From: Candidatus Galacturonatibacter soehngenii
GTDB lineage: Bacteria > Bacillota > Clostridia > Lachnospirales > Lachnospiraceae
Assembly: GCF_008830185.1 (NCBI RefSeq)
Contig: NZ_WAGX01000003.1
Span: forward strand, 1 to 64,000
Reading direction: 5' to 3'
Length of the DNA: 64,000 nt
Shown: in pieces, positions 55,059 through 64,000 of the stretch
How positions within the stretch are numbered: position 1 is the stretch's first letter
Layout of the letters: every line of letters begins with the position of its first letter
Position numbers and translations under genes: made by a program
The notes under the pieces: model-generated
The model's database searches: none
Seen by the model: the letters and a program-made list of their open reading frames with translations, nothing else
Told to the model about the DNA's origin: nothing

Positions 55059-55313
55059 TTAGAGACTAGTGATAACCGACAGGAAGGAAGCGTCACCGAC
55101 TGAGAGCGCTTCGAAGGGGAAACAGATATAAGGGAACACTCTGGAGCAGATTTATCGAACCAATATGGATTTATTTATATTCTAGTAGGTAAATACGTAG
55201 CACGCGTTAAGTGTATGAGTGGAGATAGAATGTTTCGTTCAATCTCAATGCGGGTGGTACCGCGGGAAACTTAATTATCCCGTCCCAGAATTTTTAAATT
55301 CTGGGACTTTTTA
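55059..55313 (+). promoter_or_regulatory. T-box leader controlling gatCAB
   Basis: A tRNA-sensing T-box riboswitch. The 5' strand of stem I contains AGAGACTAGTGA; the distal part follows near 55075-55125; the 3' strand holds a candidate specifier AAC (Asn) at 55135-55137, followed by CTCTGGAG. The diagnostic T-box sequence GGTGGTACCGCG lies at 55253-55264 and can pair with uncharged tRNA CCA ends. The competing terminator is GTCCCAGAATTT/AAATTCTGGGAC plus TTTTTA at 55282-55313. Low charged tRNA would allow read-through into gatCAB. The specifier is read by eye. Confidence 0.93.
55282..55313 (+). terminator. T-box regulated terminator
   Basis: A GC-capped stem formed by GTCCCAGAATT and AATTCTGGGAC with a short T-rich loop, followed by TTTTTA, about 50 bp before gatC. 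It is mutually exclusive with the antiterminator built around the T-box sequence. Confidence 0.92.
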
Positions 55314-55362
55314 TGTAATAGGAAATTAGTATAATAAATAATAGAAGAGAAGGAGAATGAAA

Positions 55363-55656
55363 ATGGCAAATATCATAACAGATGAAACAATTGAATATGT
55401 AGGTATCTTGGCAAAATTAGAGCTTTCTGAGGAAGAAAAAGAACAGGCTAAAAAAGATATGGCAAACATGCTCGATTACATTGATAGACTGAATGAATTG
55501 GATACAGAAGGGGTAGAACCTTTGTCACATGTATTTCCAGTAAATAACGTTTTTCGTGAAGATATTATTACAAATGAAGATGATAGAGAGAATATATTGT
55601 TGAATGCCCCAGAACAAAAAAATGGAAGTTTTCAAGTTCCAAAAACAGTAGAATAG
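55363..55656 (+). CDS. gatC: Asp/Glu-tRNA amidotransferase subunit C
   Basis: A 97-residue GatC, the small subunit that wraps around GatA and GatB. It has the typical helical N-terminus ([19 protein letters not shown]), the [18 protein letters not shown] core and the VFREDI strand. Of two nearby ATGs the second, giving MANIITDE, is chosen because AGGAG lies seven bases upstream of it; the first would be too close. It is the first gene of gatCAB. GatA follows after 10 bases. Confidence 0.95.
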   Translation: MANIITDETIEYVGILAKLELSEEEKEQAKKDMANMLDYIDRLNELDTEGVEPLSHVFPVNNVFREDIITNEDDRENILLNAPEQKNGSFQVPKTVE

Positions 55657-55666
55657 GAGGAGACAG

Positions 55667-57139
55667 ATGAATTTGATGAGTTTAACTGCCGTAGAGCTTG
55701 GCAAGAAAATAAAGGATAAAGAAGTAAGTGTAGAAGATGCTGTAAAAGCAGCTTTAGCACAAATTAAATCAGTTGAAAACGATGTAAATAGCTTTGTTAC
55801 AATTGATGAAGAGGGGGCTTTAAAAAGAGCAAAAGAGGTTCAAAAACAAATTGATAGTGGTGAATTAAGTGGCCCATTAGCTGGGGTACCAGTAGCCATT
55901 AAAGATAATATGTGTACAAAGGGAATGCTAACTACATGTAGCTCAAAGATTTTAGAGAATTTTAAACCAACGTATACAGCGGAAGCAGTGCTTCATTTAG
56001 AAAAGGCTGGTGCTATTATCATTGGAAAGACGAACATGGATGAATTTGCAATGGGAAGTACTACAGAAACCTCTGCGTTTGGAGCAACAAAGAATCCTTG
56101 GAATTTAGGGCATGTACCAGGCGGTTCTTCAGGAGGCTCTTGTTCTGCAGTAGCGGCAGAAGAATGTTCGTTTGCATTAGGGTCTGATACGGGTGGATCA
56201 ATTAGACAACCTAGTTCTTTTTGTGGTGTAACTGGAATTAAACCAACCTATGGAACTATTTCAAGATATGGTTTAATTGCATATGGGTCTTCTTTAGATC
56301 AAATTGGACCAGTTGCAAAAGATGTAACAGACTGTGCAACTATTTTAGAAGTAATTGCATCACATGATACAAAGGATAGTACATCCATTAAGCGTGATGA
56401 TTATGATTTTACTTCTGCTTTGGTAGACGATGTAAAGGGCTTAAAGATTGGTATTCCAATAGATTATTTGGGAGAAGGCTTAGATCCAGAAGTTAAGGAA
56501 GCGGTTTTAAATGCAGCAGAGGAATTAAAGAAAAAGGGTGCGATTGTAGAAGAATTTGATTTAAGTCTAGTAGAATATGCAATACCTGCTTATTATATCA
56601 TTGCATCAGCTGAGGCAAGCTCTAATTTAGCTAGATTCGACGGTGTTAAATACGGATACCGTACCAATGACTTTGAGGGACTTCATAGCATGTATAAAAA
56701 ATCAAGAAGTGAAGGATTTGGGGCAGAAGTAAAAAGAAGAATTATGTTAGGTTCTTTTGTATTAAGTAGTGGTTACTATGATGCATACTATATAAAAGCA
56801 TTAAAAACAAAAGCACTCATTAAGAAAGCATTTGATAAGGCCTTTGAAAAATATGATGTTATTTTAGGACCAGCGGCTCCAACGACAGCTCCAAAGCTTG
56901 ATGATAGTTTAAGTGATCCAATAAAAATGTATCTAGGTGACATTTATACTATCTCGGTGAATCTTGCAGGACTTCCAGGAATCAGTGTTCCTTGTGGACG
57001 TGATTCTAAGGGACTACCAATTGGTCTACAGTTAATAGGAGACTGTTTTCAGGAAAAGAAAATCATTCAGGCAGCATATGCATATGAATGCACGAGAGAG
57101 TATGATAGATGTGACTTAGCAAAGAAAGGAGACAAATAA
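55667..57139 (+). CDS. gatA: Asp/Glu-tRNA amidotransferase subunit A
   Basis: A 490-residue amidase of usual length. It hydrolyses glutamine and passes ammonia to GatB. The amidase-signature triad is present: the Lys in PVAIKDNMCT near 77, and the Ser pair in GGSSGGSCSAVAAEE and GSDTGGSIRQPSSFCG near 150-180. The GLPGISVPCG segment lies near the C-terminus. An AGGAGGAGACAG site precedes the ATG. gatB starts one base after its stop codon. Confidence 0.97.
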   Translation: MNLMSLTAVELGKKIKDKEVSVEDAVKAALAQIKSVENDVNSFVTIDEEGALKRAKEVQKQIDSGELSGPLAGVPVAIKDNMCTKGMLTTCSSKILENFKPTYTAEAVLHLEKAGAIIIGKTNMDEFAMGSTTETSAFGATKNPWNLGHVPGGSSGGSCSAVAAEECSFALGSDTGGSIRQPSSFCGVTGIKPTYGTISRYGLIAYGSSLDQIGPVAKDVTDCATILEVIASHDTKDSTSIKRDDYDFTSALVDDVKGLKIGIPIDYLGEGLDPEVKEAVLNAAEELKKKGAIVEEFDLSLVEYAIPAYYIIASAEASSNLARFDGVKYGYRTNDFEGLHSMYKKSRSEGFGAEVKRRIMLGSFVLSSGYYDAYYIKALKTKALIKKAFDKAFEKYDVILGPAAPTTAPKLDDSLSDPIKMYLGDIYTISVNLAGLPGISVPCGRDSKGLPIGLQLIGDCFQEKKIIQAAYAYECTREYDRCDLAKKGDK

Positions 57140-57140
57140 G

Positions 57141-58571
57141 ATGAGTAAACAATACGAAACAGTCATTGGTCTTGAAGTTCATGTTGAACTGGCAACAAAA
57201 ACGAAAATCTTTTGCTCCTGCAGTACAGCTTTTGGTGGAGAGCCTAATACACATACATGCCCAGTTTGTACAGGTATGCCAGGCTCACTTCCTGTTTTGA
57301 ACAAACAAGTAGTGGAGTATGCAGCAGCAGTAGGACTTGCTACCAATTGTAAGATTACACAAAACTGTAAATTTGATAGAAAGAATTACTTTTATCCAGA
57401 TAATCCACAAAACTACCAAATCTCTCAGCTATACTATCCAATCTGTCGTGATGGTGCTGTTGAGATTGAAACAGAAGCAGGGAAAAAGACGGTTCGCATT
57501 CATGAAATTCATATGGAAGAGGATGCGGGAAAATTAATTCATGATGAATGGGATGATTGTTCATTGGTTGATTTTAACCGAAGTGGTGTACCATTGATTG
57601 AAATCGTATCCGAACCAGATATGAGAAGTGCAGAAGAAGTAATTGCATATTTGGATAAATTAAGATTAATCATACAATATCTTGGCGCATCGGATTGTAA
57701 GTTACAGGAGGGTTCTATGAGAGCCGATGTCAACCTTTCTGTTCGTGAAATTGGAGCAACCGAGTTTGGCACTCGAACAGAGATGAAGAATCTTAACTCT
57801 TTTAAAGCCATTGCAAGAGCCATTGAAGGCGAAAGAGAGCGCCAAATCGACCTAATAGAAGAAGGAAAACAAGTTATTCAAGAGACCAGACGTTGGGATG
57901 ATGCCAACAGCTGTTCTTATGCAATGCGTTCCAAAGAAGATGCACAAGATTACAGGTATTTTCCTGAACCAGATTTGGTTCCAATCGTAATTAGTGATGA
58001 ATGGTTAAGAGAAATCAAAGAGAAACAACCTGAACTACGTGATGAGAAGAAAGCTAGATATAAAAAAGAATTTGATATTCCAGATTACGATATCGATTTG
58101 ATTACAAGTTCGAAAAAAATGGCTGATTTATTTGAAGAAACCATAGCGATATGCAATAATCCGAAAAAAGTTTCCAATTGGCTGATGGTGGAGACGATGC
58201 GCTTATTAAAAGAACACAACATGGAACCACAAGATATCTCTTTTTCACCTAAAAACTTGGCAAAGTTGATTCAGTTAGCAGAAGACGGTACCATCAATAG
58301 TAGTGTTGCAAAAGAAGTATTTGAAGTGATTTTTAAGGAAGATATTGATCCAAATCAGTATGTAGAAGAGAAGGGGCTAAAATCAGTAAATGATGAAGGG
58401 GCTCTAAAAGCTACAATAGAAGAAATTATTGCTGCCAATCCACAATCTGTGGAGGATTATAAAAATGGAAAGCAAAAAGCAATTGGATTCTTAGTAGGTC
58501 AGACAATGAAAGCAATGCAAGGAAAAGCAGATCCAGGAATGATCAATAAGATATTGAAAGAATTATTATAA
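57141..58571 (+). CDS. gatB: Asp/Glu-tRNA amidotransferase subunit B
   Basis: A 476-residue GatB. It activates the side chain of mischarged Asp-tRNA(Asn) or Glu-tRNA(Gln) with ATP and amidates it. It has the N-terminal VIGLEVHVELAT, zinc-site cysteines in FCSCSTAF and HTCPVCTGMPG, the DRKNYFYPDNPQNYQISQ block, MEEDAGKL, and a C-terminal YqeY-like tail. GAAAGGAGACAAATAAG lies within the gatA end. The complex replaces missing AsnRS and/or GlnRS. Confidence 0.97.
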   Translation: MSKQYETVIGLEVHVELATKTKIFCSCSTAFGGEPNTHTCPVCTGMPGSLPVLNKQVVEYAAAVGLATNCKITQNCKFDRKNYFYPDNPQNYQISQLYYPICRDGAVEIETEAGKKTVRIHEIHMEEDAGKLIHDEWDDCSLVDFNRSGVPLIEIVSEPDMRSAEEVIAYLDKLRLIIQYLGASDCKLQEGSMRADVNLSVREIGATEFGTRTEMKNLNSFKAIARAIEGERERQIDLIEEGKQVIQETRRWDDANSCSYAMRSKEDAQDYRYFPEPDLVPIVISDEWLREIKEKQPELRDEKKARYKKEFDIPDYDIDLITSSKKMADLFEETIAICNNPKKVSNWLMVETMRLLKEHNMEPQDISFSPKNLAKLIQLAEDGTINSSVAKEVFEVIFKEDIDPNQYVEEKGLKSVNDEGALKATIEEIIAANPQSVEDYKNGKQKAIGFLVGQTMKAMQGKADPGMINKILKELL

Positions 58572-58602
58572 TAAAAGTGAACTAATATAACAGCAAACAA
58601 TA

Positions 58603-58631
58603 ATTATATTATATTATATTATATTATATTT
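58603..58631. repeat. (ATTAT)n microsatellite
   Basis: Five to six perfect copies of a five-base AT-only unit, about 29 bp, between the gatB stop and its terminator. Such tracts can vary in copy number by slippage; no function is apparent. Confidence 0.8.
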
Positions 58632-58633
58632 GC

Positions 58634-58668
58634 AAGGCTCTACAGTAGAATAACTGTAGAGCTTTGTT
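58634..58668 (+). terminator. Terminator of gatCAB
   Basis: AAGGCTCTACAGT/ACTGTAGAGCTTT (13 bp with one G-T pair) with an AGAATA loop, followed by GTTGA. The T-run is short, TTTGTT. Confidence 0.75.
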
Positions 58669-58799
58669 GATTTTAAAAAGTAATTACTCACTTTTTGGAT
58701 TCGAAATAACATGGAAGAAAGGTTCCATATAAAGGATAACATTGAAGTTAGGCTTAAATTTTGATATCATTAGACTTAAGAAATAACAAGGAGGCTACT

Positions 58800-61700
58800 A
58801 TGTCATTACAATTATTGCTTGGGAATTCAGGTGCAGGAAAATCTTATCAATTAAATCGCTATCTTATCGAACAAGCTATGGCAAATCCAGATAAAAATTA
58901 TATTATTATTGTACCAGAGCAGTTTACCTTGCAGACGCAAAAGGATATTGTTTCCATGCATCCAAGGCATGGTGTTATGAATATTGATATTGTAAGCTTT
59001 CAAAGACTGGCCTACCGAATCTTTGATGAGGTAGGGGGCAATCATCTAACCTCCTTAAATGATACGGGAAAAAACCTAATTATTCGAAAGGTTGCATCAA
59101 ATAAACAAGGTGATTTAAAAGTTCTTGGCGCAAACCTTAAAAAGCTTGGTTACATTAGTGAAATCAAATCGGTTATATCAGAGCTTACCCAATATAATGT
59201 GAAACCAAATCAATTAGAGCAAATCATAGAGCAAACACAAAATAAGCCATCTCTTAATTATAAATTGCAAGATATTCATTTGCTATATCAAGGGTTTAAA
59301 GAATATTTAGAAGATAAATTTATTACAGCAGAAGAGTTATTATTGGTGTTGTCTAAGGTAGTGCCAAAATCAGAGCTTCTAAAAGACAGTGTAATTGCAA
59401 TTGATGGATTTACTGGATTTACACCTGTTCAATTTGTGTTAATCAAGGAGTTAATACAAGTTTGCCATAAGCTAATTGTAACGGTAACAATAGATTCGAA
59501 AATACCTCTTAAAATAATGAGTGAGCATGAGCTTTTCTATATGAGTAAAAAAATGATTGCTTCGCTTGAAAACATAGCAAAAGAAGTGAATGTTCCCATA
59601 AAAGAGCCTATGGTAATAAAAGAGCAAATTCCATATCGTCACAAATTTGCAAAAGCGTTATCTGCGTTGGAACAAAATATTTTTCGTTATCCTGTAAAAA
59701 GTTATATGGAAAAACAGGAGGAAATTCGTATTTTTAATGCTAAAAACCCCTTGATGGAAGTGCGTGCCATTGCGGCTGAAATCCTTCGTTTGGTAAGAGA
59801 AGAAGGATTTCAATATAAAGAAATTGCAGTGGTTTCAGGAGATATTAATACATATGCAAATTATGCTTCAAAGATATTAAAGCAATATCATATTCCTGCT
59901 TTTTTAGACGATAAGAGAAGTATTTTAATGAACTCGTTTGTAGAGTTTATTCGTGCAACTTTAAAGATGGTAGAAGACAACTTTAGTTACGAGAGCGTTT
60001 TTCGTTACTTAAGATGTGATATGCATCCAATGGCAAAAGAAGAGATTGATTTGCTTGAAAACTATTGCCTTGCTTTTGGAATACGTGGAAAGTCCAAGTG
60101 GAGTAAAAAATGGGTGCGTACCTATGACTTTGTTGATACCGAACAATTAGATAAAATAAATCTGCTAAGACAAAATCTAGTTGATGTGGTTTGGCCATTA
60201 GCTAAGATATTAAAGAATCGCCAACTTTTTGCAAAAGATATGGTGAAGGGACTCTATGACTTTATTGTAGCATTAAATCTGCAAGAAAGGCTTGTTCAGA
60301 TGGAAAAAGAATTTGAACGTATGGGCGAACTTTCTTTAGCAAAAGAATATTCTCAAATATATAAGATTGTCATAGAGTTGTTAGACCTTGTAGTAGAATT
60401 ACTTGGAGATGAACCCTTAACATTAAAAGAGTTTTGCGAAATATTAGATGCAGGTTTTGAAGAGGCGAAGGTAGGAATCATACCTCCAAGCATTGACCGC
60501 GTCGTATTTGGAGATATAGAACGAACTAGATTAGATAATATTAAAATCTTATTTTTTGCAGGAGTTAACGAAGGGATTATCCCAAAGAGCTTAAATAAGG
60601 GAGGAATCATATCTCAACTTGAGCGAGAAATATTAAAAGACTATCCAATTGAACTTGCTCCAACCACCAGACAGGATGCTTATACCCAAAAATTTTATCT
60701 GTACTTAAATATGACAAAGCCAAGTCAAAGGCTTTATTTGTCGTTTAGTAAAACAGATGCACAGGGAGGAACACTTCGTCCATCCTATTTAATTGGTACG
60801 ATACAAAAAATGTTTCCAAACATTACAATTACAGATATGGATGAGATTTTGCAAACGCAAAATGGGGTGGTGTGTGAAAGCAATGGACTTGATTACCTTA
60901 CTTATTGCCTGCGAAGTTTTCGACTTGGCAATGAGCCTGTGGGATTTGGAGAGCTTTACCATTGGTACTACCAAAAAGAGGAATACCAATCGATTGTAAC
61001 AACTTTAATTGATGCTGCCTATTATCAAAATCATGAGAGTAAGATAAGCAAGGCAGTTGCCAAAGCTTTATATGGAAGCATATTAGAAAATAGTGTAACT
61101 AGATTGGAGCGTTATGCGGCATGTGCCTTTTCTCATTTTTTGACCTATGGATTAGAGTTAAAAGAACGAAGAGAATATCATTTTCAGGCTATGGATATGG
61201 GAAATATTTTTCATCAGGTTCTGGAGCTTTTTGCAAAAAAAATGCTACAACATGGACATGATTGGACAAGTATTTCAAATGAAGAAAGAGATCAACTGGC
61301 AGATGTGTGTGTAGAAGAATGTATCATTGATTATGGCAATACGGTTCTTTATAGTACGGCAAGAAATGAGTACATGATTGCAAGGATCAAACGAATTATG
61401 AAAAGAACCTTGTGGGCACTACAAGAACAGATGAAAAAAGGAAAGTTTAATCCAAGTAAATATGAGGTATCTTTTTCACTGGCAGATCAACTGGAAAGTA
61501 TTAATATTGCTTTATCAGAAGAGGAAAAGATAAAGCTGAAAGGTCGAATTGACCGAATGGATGTGTACGAGGATGAGGAACACATTTATGTAAAGATTAT
61601 TGATTACAAATCAGGCAGTACTTCCTTTGATATGGTTGCCCTGTATTATGGACTTCAACTGCAATTGGTGGTCTATTTAAACGCAGCTGTTGAGATGGAG

Positions 61701-62231
61701 AAAAGCAAAAATCCAAACAAAGAGATTGTGCCAGCGGGAATTCTTTATTACAACATCAACGACCCAGTTATTGACCGAGAGGAAAATGAAAGCGAAGATC
61801 AAATAAGACAAAGAATTCTAGAAAAGTTAAAGATGAATGGACTTGTTAATAGTGATAACAGTGTAATAAGGCTGATGGATACACAAATGGAGAATAAGTC
61901 CAGTGTACTACCCGTTGCTTTTAATAAAGATGGTAGTTTGTCAAGGTATTCTTCTGCGGCATCTACGAAGCATTTTCAGGCACTTGGTAGGTTTGTAGAT
62001 AAAAAAATTAAGGAACTTGGCTCAAAGATTTTGGATGGAAACATTGAGATTGCGCCTTATGAGGCTGGAAATAAAACGGCTTGTGATTATTGTACGTATA
62101 GAGGGATTTGTGGCTTTGATTTAAAAAGTCCAGGTTTTGAATATCGTAGATTAAAGCAATTCTCAGATGATGAAATATGGGAAAGGATTGTAAGAGAGGA
62201 GGAGGAAGATGGAAGTAGCATGGACCAGTGA
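58800..62231 (+). CDS. addB: ATP-dependent helicase/nuclease subunit AddB
   Basis: A 1143-residue subunit of the AddAB (RecBCD-type) break-processing enzyme. It has a Walker A GNSGAGKSYQ near 8, an inactivated helicase-like body, and a C-terminal RecB-type nuclease domain with KIIDYKSGSTSFDM. Four iron-sulfur cysteines are predicted, one in AACAFSHF and three in ACDYCTYRGICGF. AddAB resects DNA ends until it meets a regulatory Chi-like sequence, then promotes RecA loading. The ATG after CAAGGAGGCTACT is used; a frame 13 codons longer lacks a site. It overlaps addA by 23 bases. Confidence 0.96.
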   Translation: MSLQLLLGNSGAGKSYQLNRYLIEQAMANPDKNYIIIVPEQFTLQTQKDIVSMHPRHGVMNIDIVSFQRLAYRIFDEVGGNHLTSLNDTGKNLIIRKVASNKQGDLKVLGANLKKLGYISEIKSVISELTQYNVKPNQLEQIIEQTQNKPSLNYKLQDIHLLYQGFKEYLEDKFITAEELLLVLSKVVPKSELLKDSVIAIDGFTGFTPVQFVLIKELIQVCHKLIVTVTIDSKIPLKIMSEHELFYMSKKMIASLENIAKEVNVPIKEPMVIKEQIPYRHKFAKALSALEQNIFRYPVKSYMEKQEEIRIFNAKNPLMEVRAIAAEILRLVREEGFQYKEIAVVSGDINTYANYASKILKQYHIPAFLDDKRSILMNSFVEFIRATLKMVEDNFSYESVFRYLRCDMHPMAKEEIDLLENYCLAFGIRGKSKWSKKWVRTYDFVDTEQLDKINLLRQNLVDVVWPLAKILKNRQLFAKDMVKGLYDFIVALNLQERLVQMEKEFERMGELSLAKEYSQIYKIVIELLDLVVELLGDEPLTLKEFCEILDAGFEEAKVGIIPPSIDRVVFGDIERTRLDNIKILFFAGVNEGIIPKSLNKGGIISQLEREILKDYPIELAPTTRQDAYTQKFYLYLNMTKPSQRLYLSFSKTDAQGGTLRPSYLIGTIQKMFPNITITDMDEILQTQNGVVCESNGLDYLTYCLRSFRLGNEPVGFGELYHWYYQKEEYQSIVTTLIDAAYYQNHESKISKAVAKALYGSILENSVTRLERYAACAFSHFLTYGLELKERREYHFQAMDMGNIFHQVLELFAKKMLQHGHDWTSISNEERDQLADVCVEECIIDYGNTVLYSTARNEYMIARIKRIMKRTLWALQEQMKKGKFNPSKYEVSFSLADQLESINIALSEEEKIKLKGRIDRMDVYEDEEHIYVKIIDYKSGSTSFDMVALYYGLQLQLVVYLNAAVEMEKSKNPNKEIVPAGILYYNINDPVIDREENESEDQIRQRILEKLKMNGLVNSDNSVIRLMDTQMENKSSVLPVAFNKDGSLSRYSSAASTKHFQALGRFVDKKIKELGSKILDGNIEIAPYEAGNKTACDYCTYRGICGFDLKSPGFEYRRLKQFSDDEIWERIVREEEEDGSSMDQ

Positions 62232-64000
62232 ACAAAGAAAAGTCATTGATTTGCGAGAGCGAAATATATTAGTGTCGGCAGCAGCAGGTTCTGGAAAAAC
62301 AGCTGTATTAGTAGAAAGAATTATAACAATGATTACGGATGAGGAAACACCTATTGATATTGATCAATTACTCATTGTAACGTTTACGAATGCAGCGGCA
62401 TCTCAAATGAGAGAAAGAATCAGTGAGGCAATCGAAGAAAAGCTTAGCAAAGAGCCAGAAAACGTTCATTTGCAAAAGCAAGCGATTCTTGTTCATAATG
62501 CGTATATTACAACTATTCATAGCTTCTGCCTTCGTGTAATCCGCAATCATTTTAATCGAATTGATTTAGATCCTTCGTTTCGAATTGGAGATGAAGGGGA
62601 ATTAAAGCTTCTAAGAGCAGATGTATTAGAACGAATTCTAGAGAAACATTACGAAGGAAAAGAAGAAGAGTTCTTTCGTTTTGTAGAGAGTTACTCCACT
62701 GGAAAGACAGATAAAGACTTAGAACAAATGATATTACAGCTTTATCAGTTTGCCATGAGCTATCCTTGGCCAAAAGACTGGTTAAAGCAATGTGTGACTG
62801 GTTATGATGTAAAAGACATAGATGAGTTACAAAAAGCGCCTTGGTACATCAATATGGTAAATACCATTATATTTACGTTGCAAGAAATGGTAGAACAAAT
62901 GGAGCAGTTACTTGATATTTGTATGAGAGTTGACGGCCCTTACATGTACGAAGCAACGCTGAGGGAAGAAAAGGCAATGCTAGAAAGGATGATTGCTGTT
63001 CAAGATTACGTTGCCCTTTCTGAATGCTTTGAACATTTATCCTTTGGCAGATTATCTTCTAAAAAGGATGAGAATGTATCGGTTGAGCTACGTGAGATAG
63101 TCAAAAAGCAAAGAGATGGTATCAAAAAGACAGTAAGTGCGATATCTGAGAGATATTTTTATGCACCTTACTTGCAGATATTAGAGGATATGCAAAAATG
63201 TAGAGAAAGCGTAGAAGTGTTGACGACTTTAACAGCGGAATTTATTGAGGAATATCAAAAAGTAAAGCAGGAAAAAAACTTAGTGGATTATAATGACTTA
63301 GAACATTATGCCTTGCAAATTCTGGTAGAAAAAGAGGGAAATGATTGGAAACCAAGTGAAGCGGCGAAAGAGTTTCAGGACATTTTTGTAGAAATTATGA
63401 TTGATGAGTACCAAGACAGCAATCTGGTGCAGGAGATGCTTCTACAATCAGTGTCTAGAGTAAGCCAGCAAAAATATAATATTTTTATGGTAGGAGACGT
63501 AAAACAAAGCATTTATAAATTCCGACTTGCAAGGCCAGAGCTATTTATGGAAAAATATAACTCCTATTCTCTAGAGGATAGCTTGTTACAACGAATTGAC
63601 CTGGATAGAAATTTTCGAAGTAGAGGCGAGGTGTTAAGTGGTACGAATTTTATATTCAATCAGATTATGATGTCTTCCATTGGCGGAATTGAATACAACA
63701 AAGAATGTGCTCTTTATCTTGGAGGAAGCTACGAAGAGCCAATCAAAGAACGAGATTATGAAGCAGAAGTAATGGTCATTGATTTGGATTCTTCGAATAC
63801 CTTAGATGAGGAAAATAAAAAAAGTTCATTGTTAGAGAACAAAGATTATTCCGCAAGAGAATTAGAAGCAAAGGCAATTGCGATGAGAATCAAAGAGCTA
63901 ATTAATGAAGAAAATGGCTTAAAGGTTATTGACAAAAAGACGAAGGAGTATCGTAGCGTTCAGTATCGAGATATTGTGATATTACTACGTACAATGGCTG
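62209..64000 (+). CDS. addA: ATP-dependent helicase/nuclease subunit AddA (3' end outside window)
   Basis: The first ~597 codons of the UvrD-like helicase/nuclease partner of AddB; the frame is open to the window edge. It begins MEVAWTSEQRKVID, with Walker A SAAAGSGKTAVL near 25 and the Ia motif VTFTNAAASQMRERI. DYNDLEHYALQIL, Walker B MIDEYQDSN, motif III VGDVKQSIYKFRLARPELF and motif IV LDRNFRSR follow. The ATG is inside addB, after GAGAGGAGGAGGA, which indicates translational coupling. The C-terminal nuclease domain is expected beyond the window. Confidence 0.96.
   Translation, partial: MEVAWTSEQRKVIDLRERNILVSAAAGSGKTAVLVERIITMITDEETPIDIDQLLIVTFTNAAASQMRERISEAIEEKLSKEPENVHLQKQAILVHNAYITTIHSFCLRVIRNHFNRIDLDPSFRIGDEGELKLLRADVLERILEKHYEGKEEEFFRFVESYSTGKTDKDLEQMILQLYQFAMSYPWPKDWLKQCVTGYDVKDIDELQKAPWYINMVNTIIFTLQEMVEQMEQLLDICMRVDGPYMYEATLREEKAMLERMIAVQDYVALSECFEHLSFGRLSSKKDENVSVELREIVKKQRDGIKKTVSAISERYFYAPYLQILEDMQKCRESVEVLTTLTAEFIEEYQKVKQEKNLVDYNDLEHYALQILVEKEGNDWKPSEAAKEFQDIFVEIMIDEYQDSNLVQEMLLQSVSRVSQQKYNIFMVGDVKQSIYKFRLARPELFMEKYNSYSLEDSLLQRIDLDRNFRSRGEVLSGTNFIFNQIMMSSIGGIEYNKECALYLGGSYEEPIKERDYEAEVMVIDLDSSNTLDEENKKSSLLENKDYSARELEAKAIAMRIKELINEENGLKVIDKKTKEYRSVQYRDIVILLRTMA

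Overview
The window is low-GC Firmicutes DNA. It reads as one continuous chromosomal segment of a spore-forming clostridium, most likely a Lachnospiraceae member related to the plant-degrading Lachnoclostridium/Clostridium phytofermentans group. This rests on the gene content: coat-like sporulation proteins, a SleB-type hydrolase, a GerMN lipoprotein, T-box and CIRCE control, GatCAB, AddAB, and a GH62 arabinofuranosidase remnant. I recognised these families by reading; no database search was possible. No phage, plasmid, insertion sequence or CRISPR array was seen.

Layout. 1-1850: the 3' half of a 23S rRNA gene, then tRNA-Trp and a terminator, with no 5S gene between them. 2197-5742: an iron alcohol dehydrogenase, two small coat-like genes and an orphan polytopic membrane protein. 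5978-15830: RsmF-type rRNA methyltransferase, two cell-wall enzymes (SleB-like hydrolase, L,D-transpeptidase), MATE exporter, Mrp iron-sulfur carrier, uracil permease, pyrimidine nucleotidase, LiaF-like protein and uridine kinase, so pyrimidine salvage recurs here. 16084-22266: FAD protein, PpiC-type foldase, single-domain response regulator, chemoreceptor, and a GH62 domain that lost its secretion signal. 22456-25134: htpG with a perfect CIRCE element, and a DUF5721 gene. 25464-29851: unknown small protein, M18 aminopeptidase, DegV, a 113-bp tandem repeat array, a small membrane protein and a DHH phosphoesterase.

29913-37069 is an arginine biosynthesis region: argG plus an acetyltransferase on the minus strand, divergent from argC-GNAT-argJ-argB-argD. 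ArgR-like palindromes cover both promoter regions. 37233-39362 holds a solitary solute-binding lipoprotein with a large acidic insertion, and a DMT-type membrane protein. 39493-50840 carries comEA, a PhoB-type response regulator, a sensor kinase, a GerMN lipoprotein and comEC. The regulator and kinase are separated by about 5.4 kb holding an alpha/beta hydrolase and an ECF transporter cassette with a SAM-hydrolysing enzyme. 50935-53847: aldose-epimerase-like protein and RecJ.

53881-55313 is gene-poor, with a small membrane-protein gene apparently frameshifted in an A7 tract, a DUF4177 gene and a T-box leader. 55363-58571 is gatCAB, the tRNA amidotransferase. 58800-64000 is addB and the start of addA, the double-strand-break helicase-nuclease; addA runs off the window.
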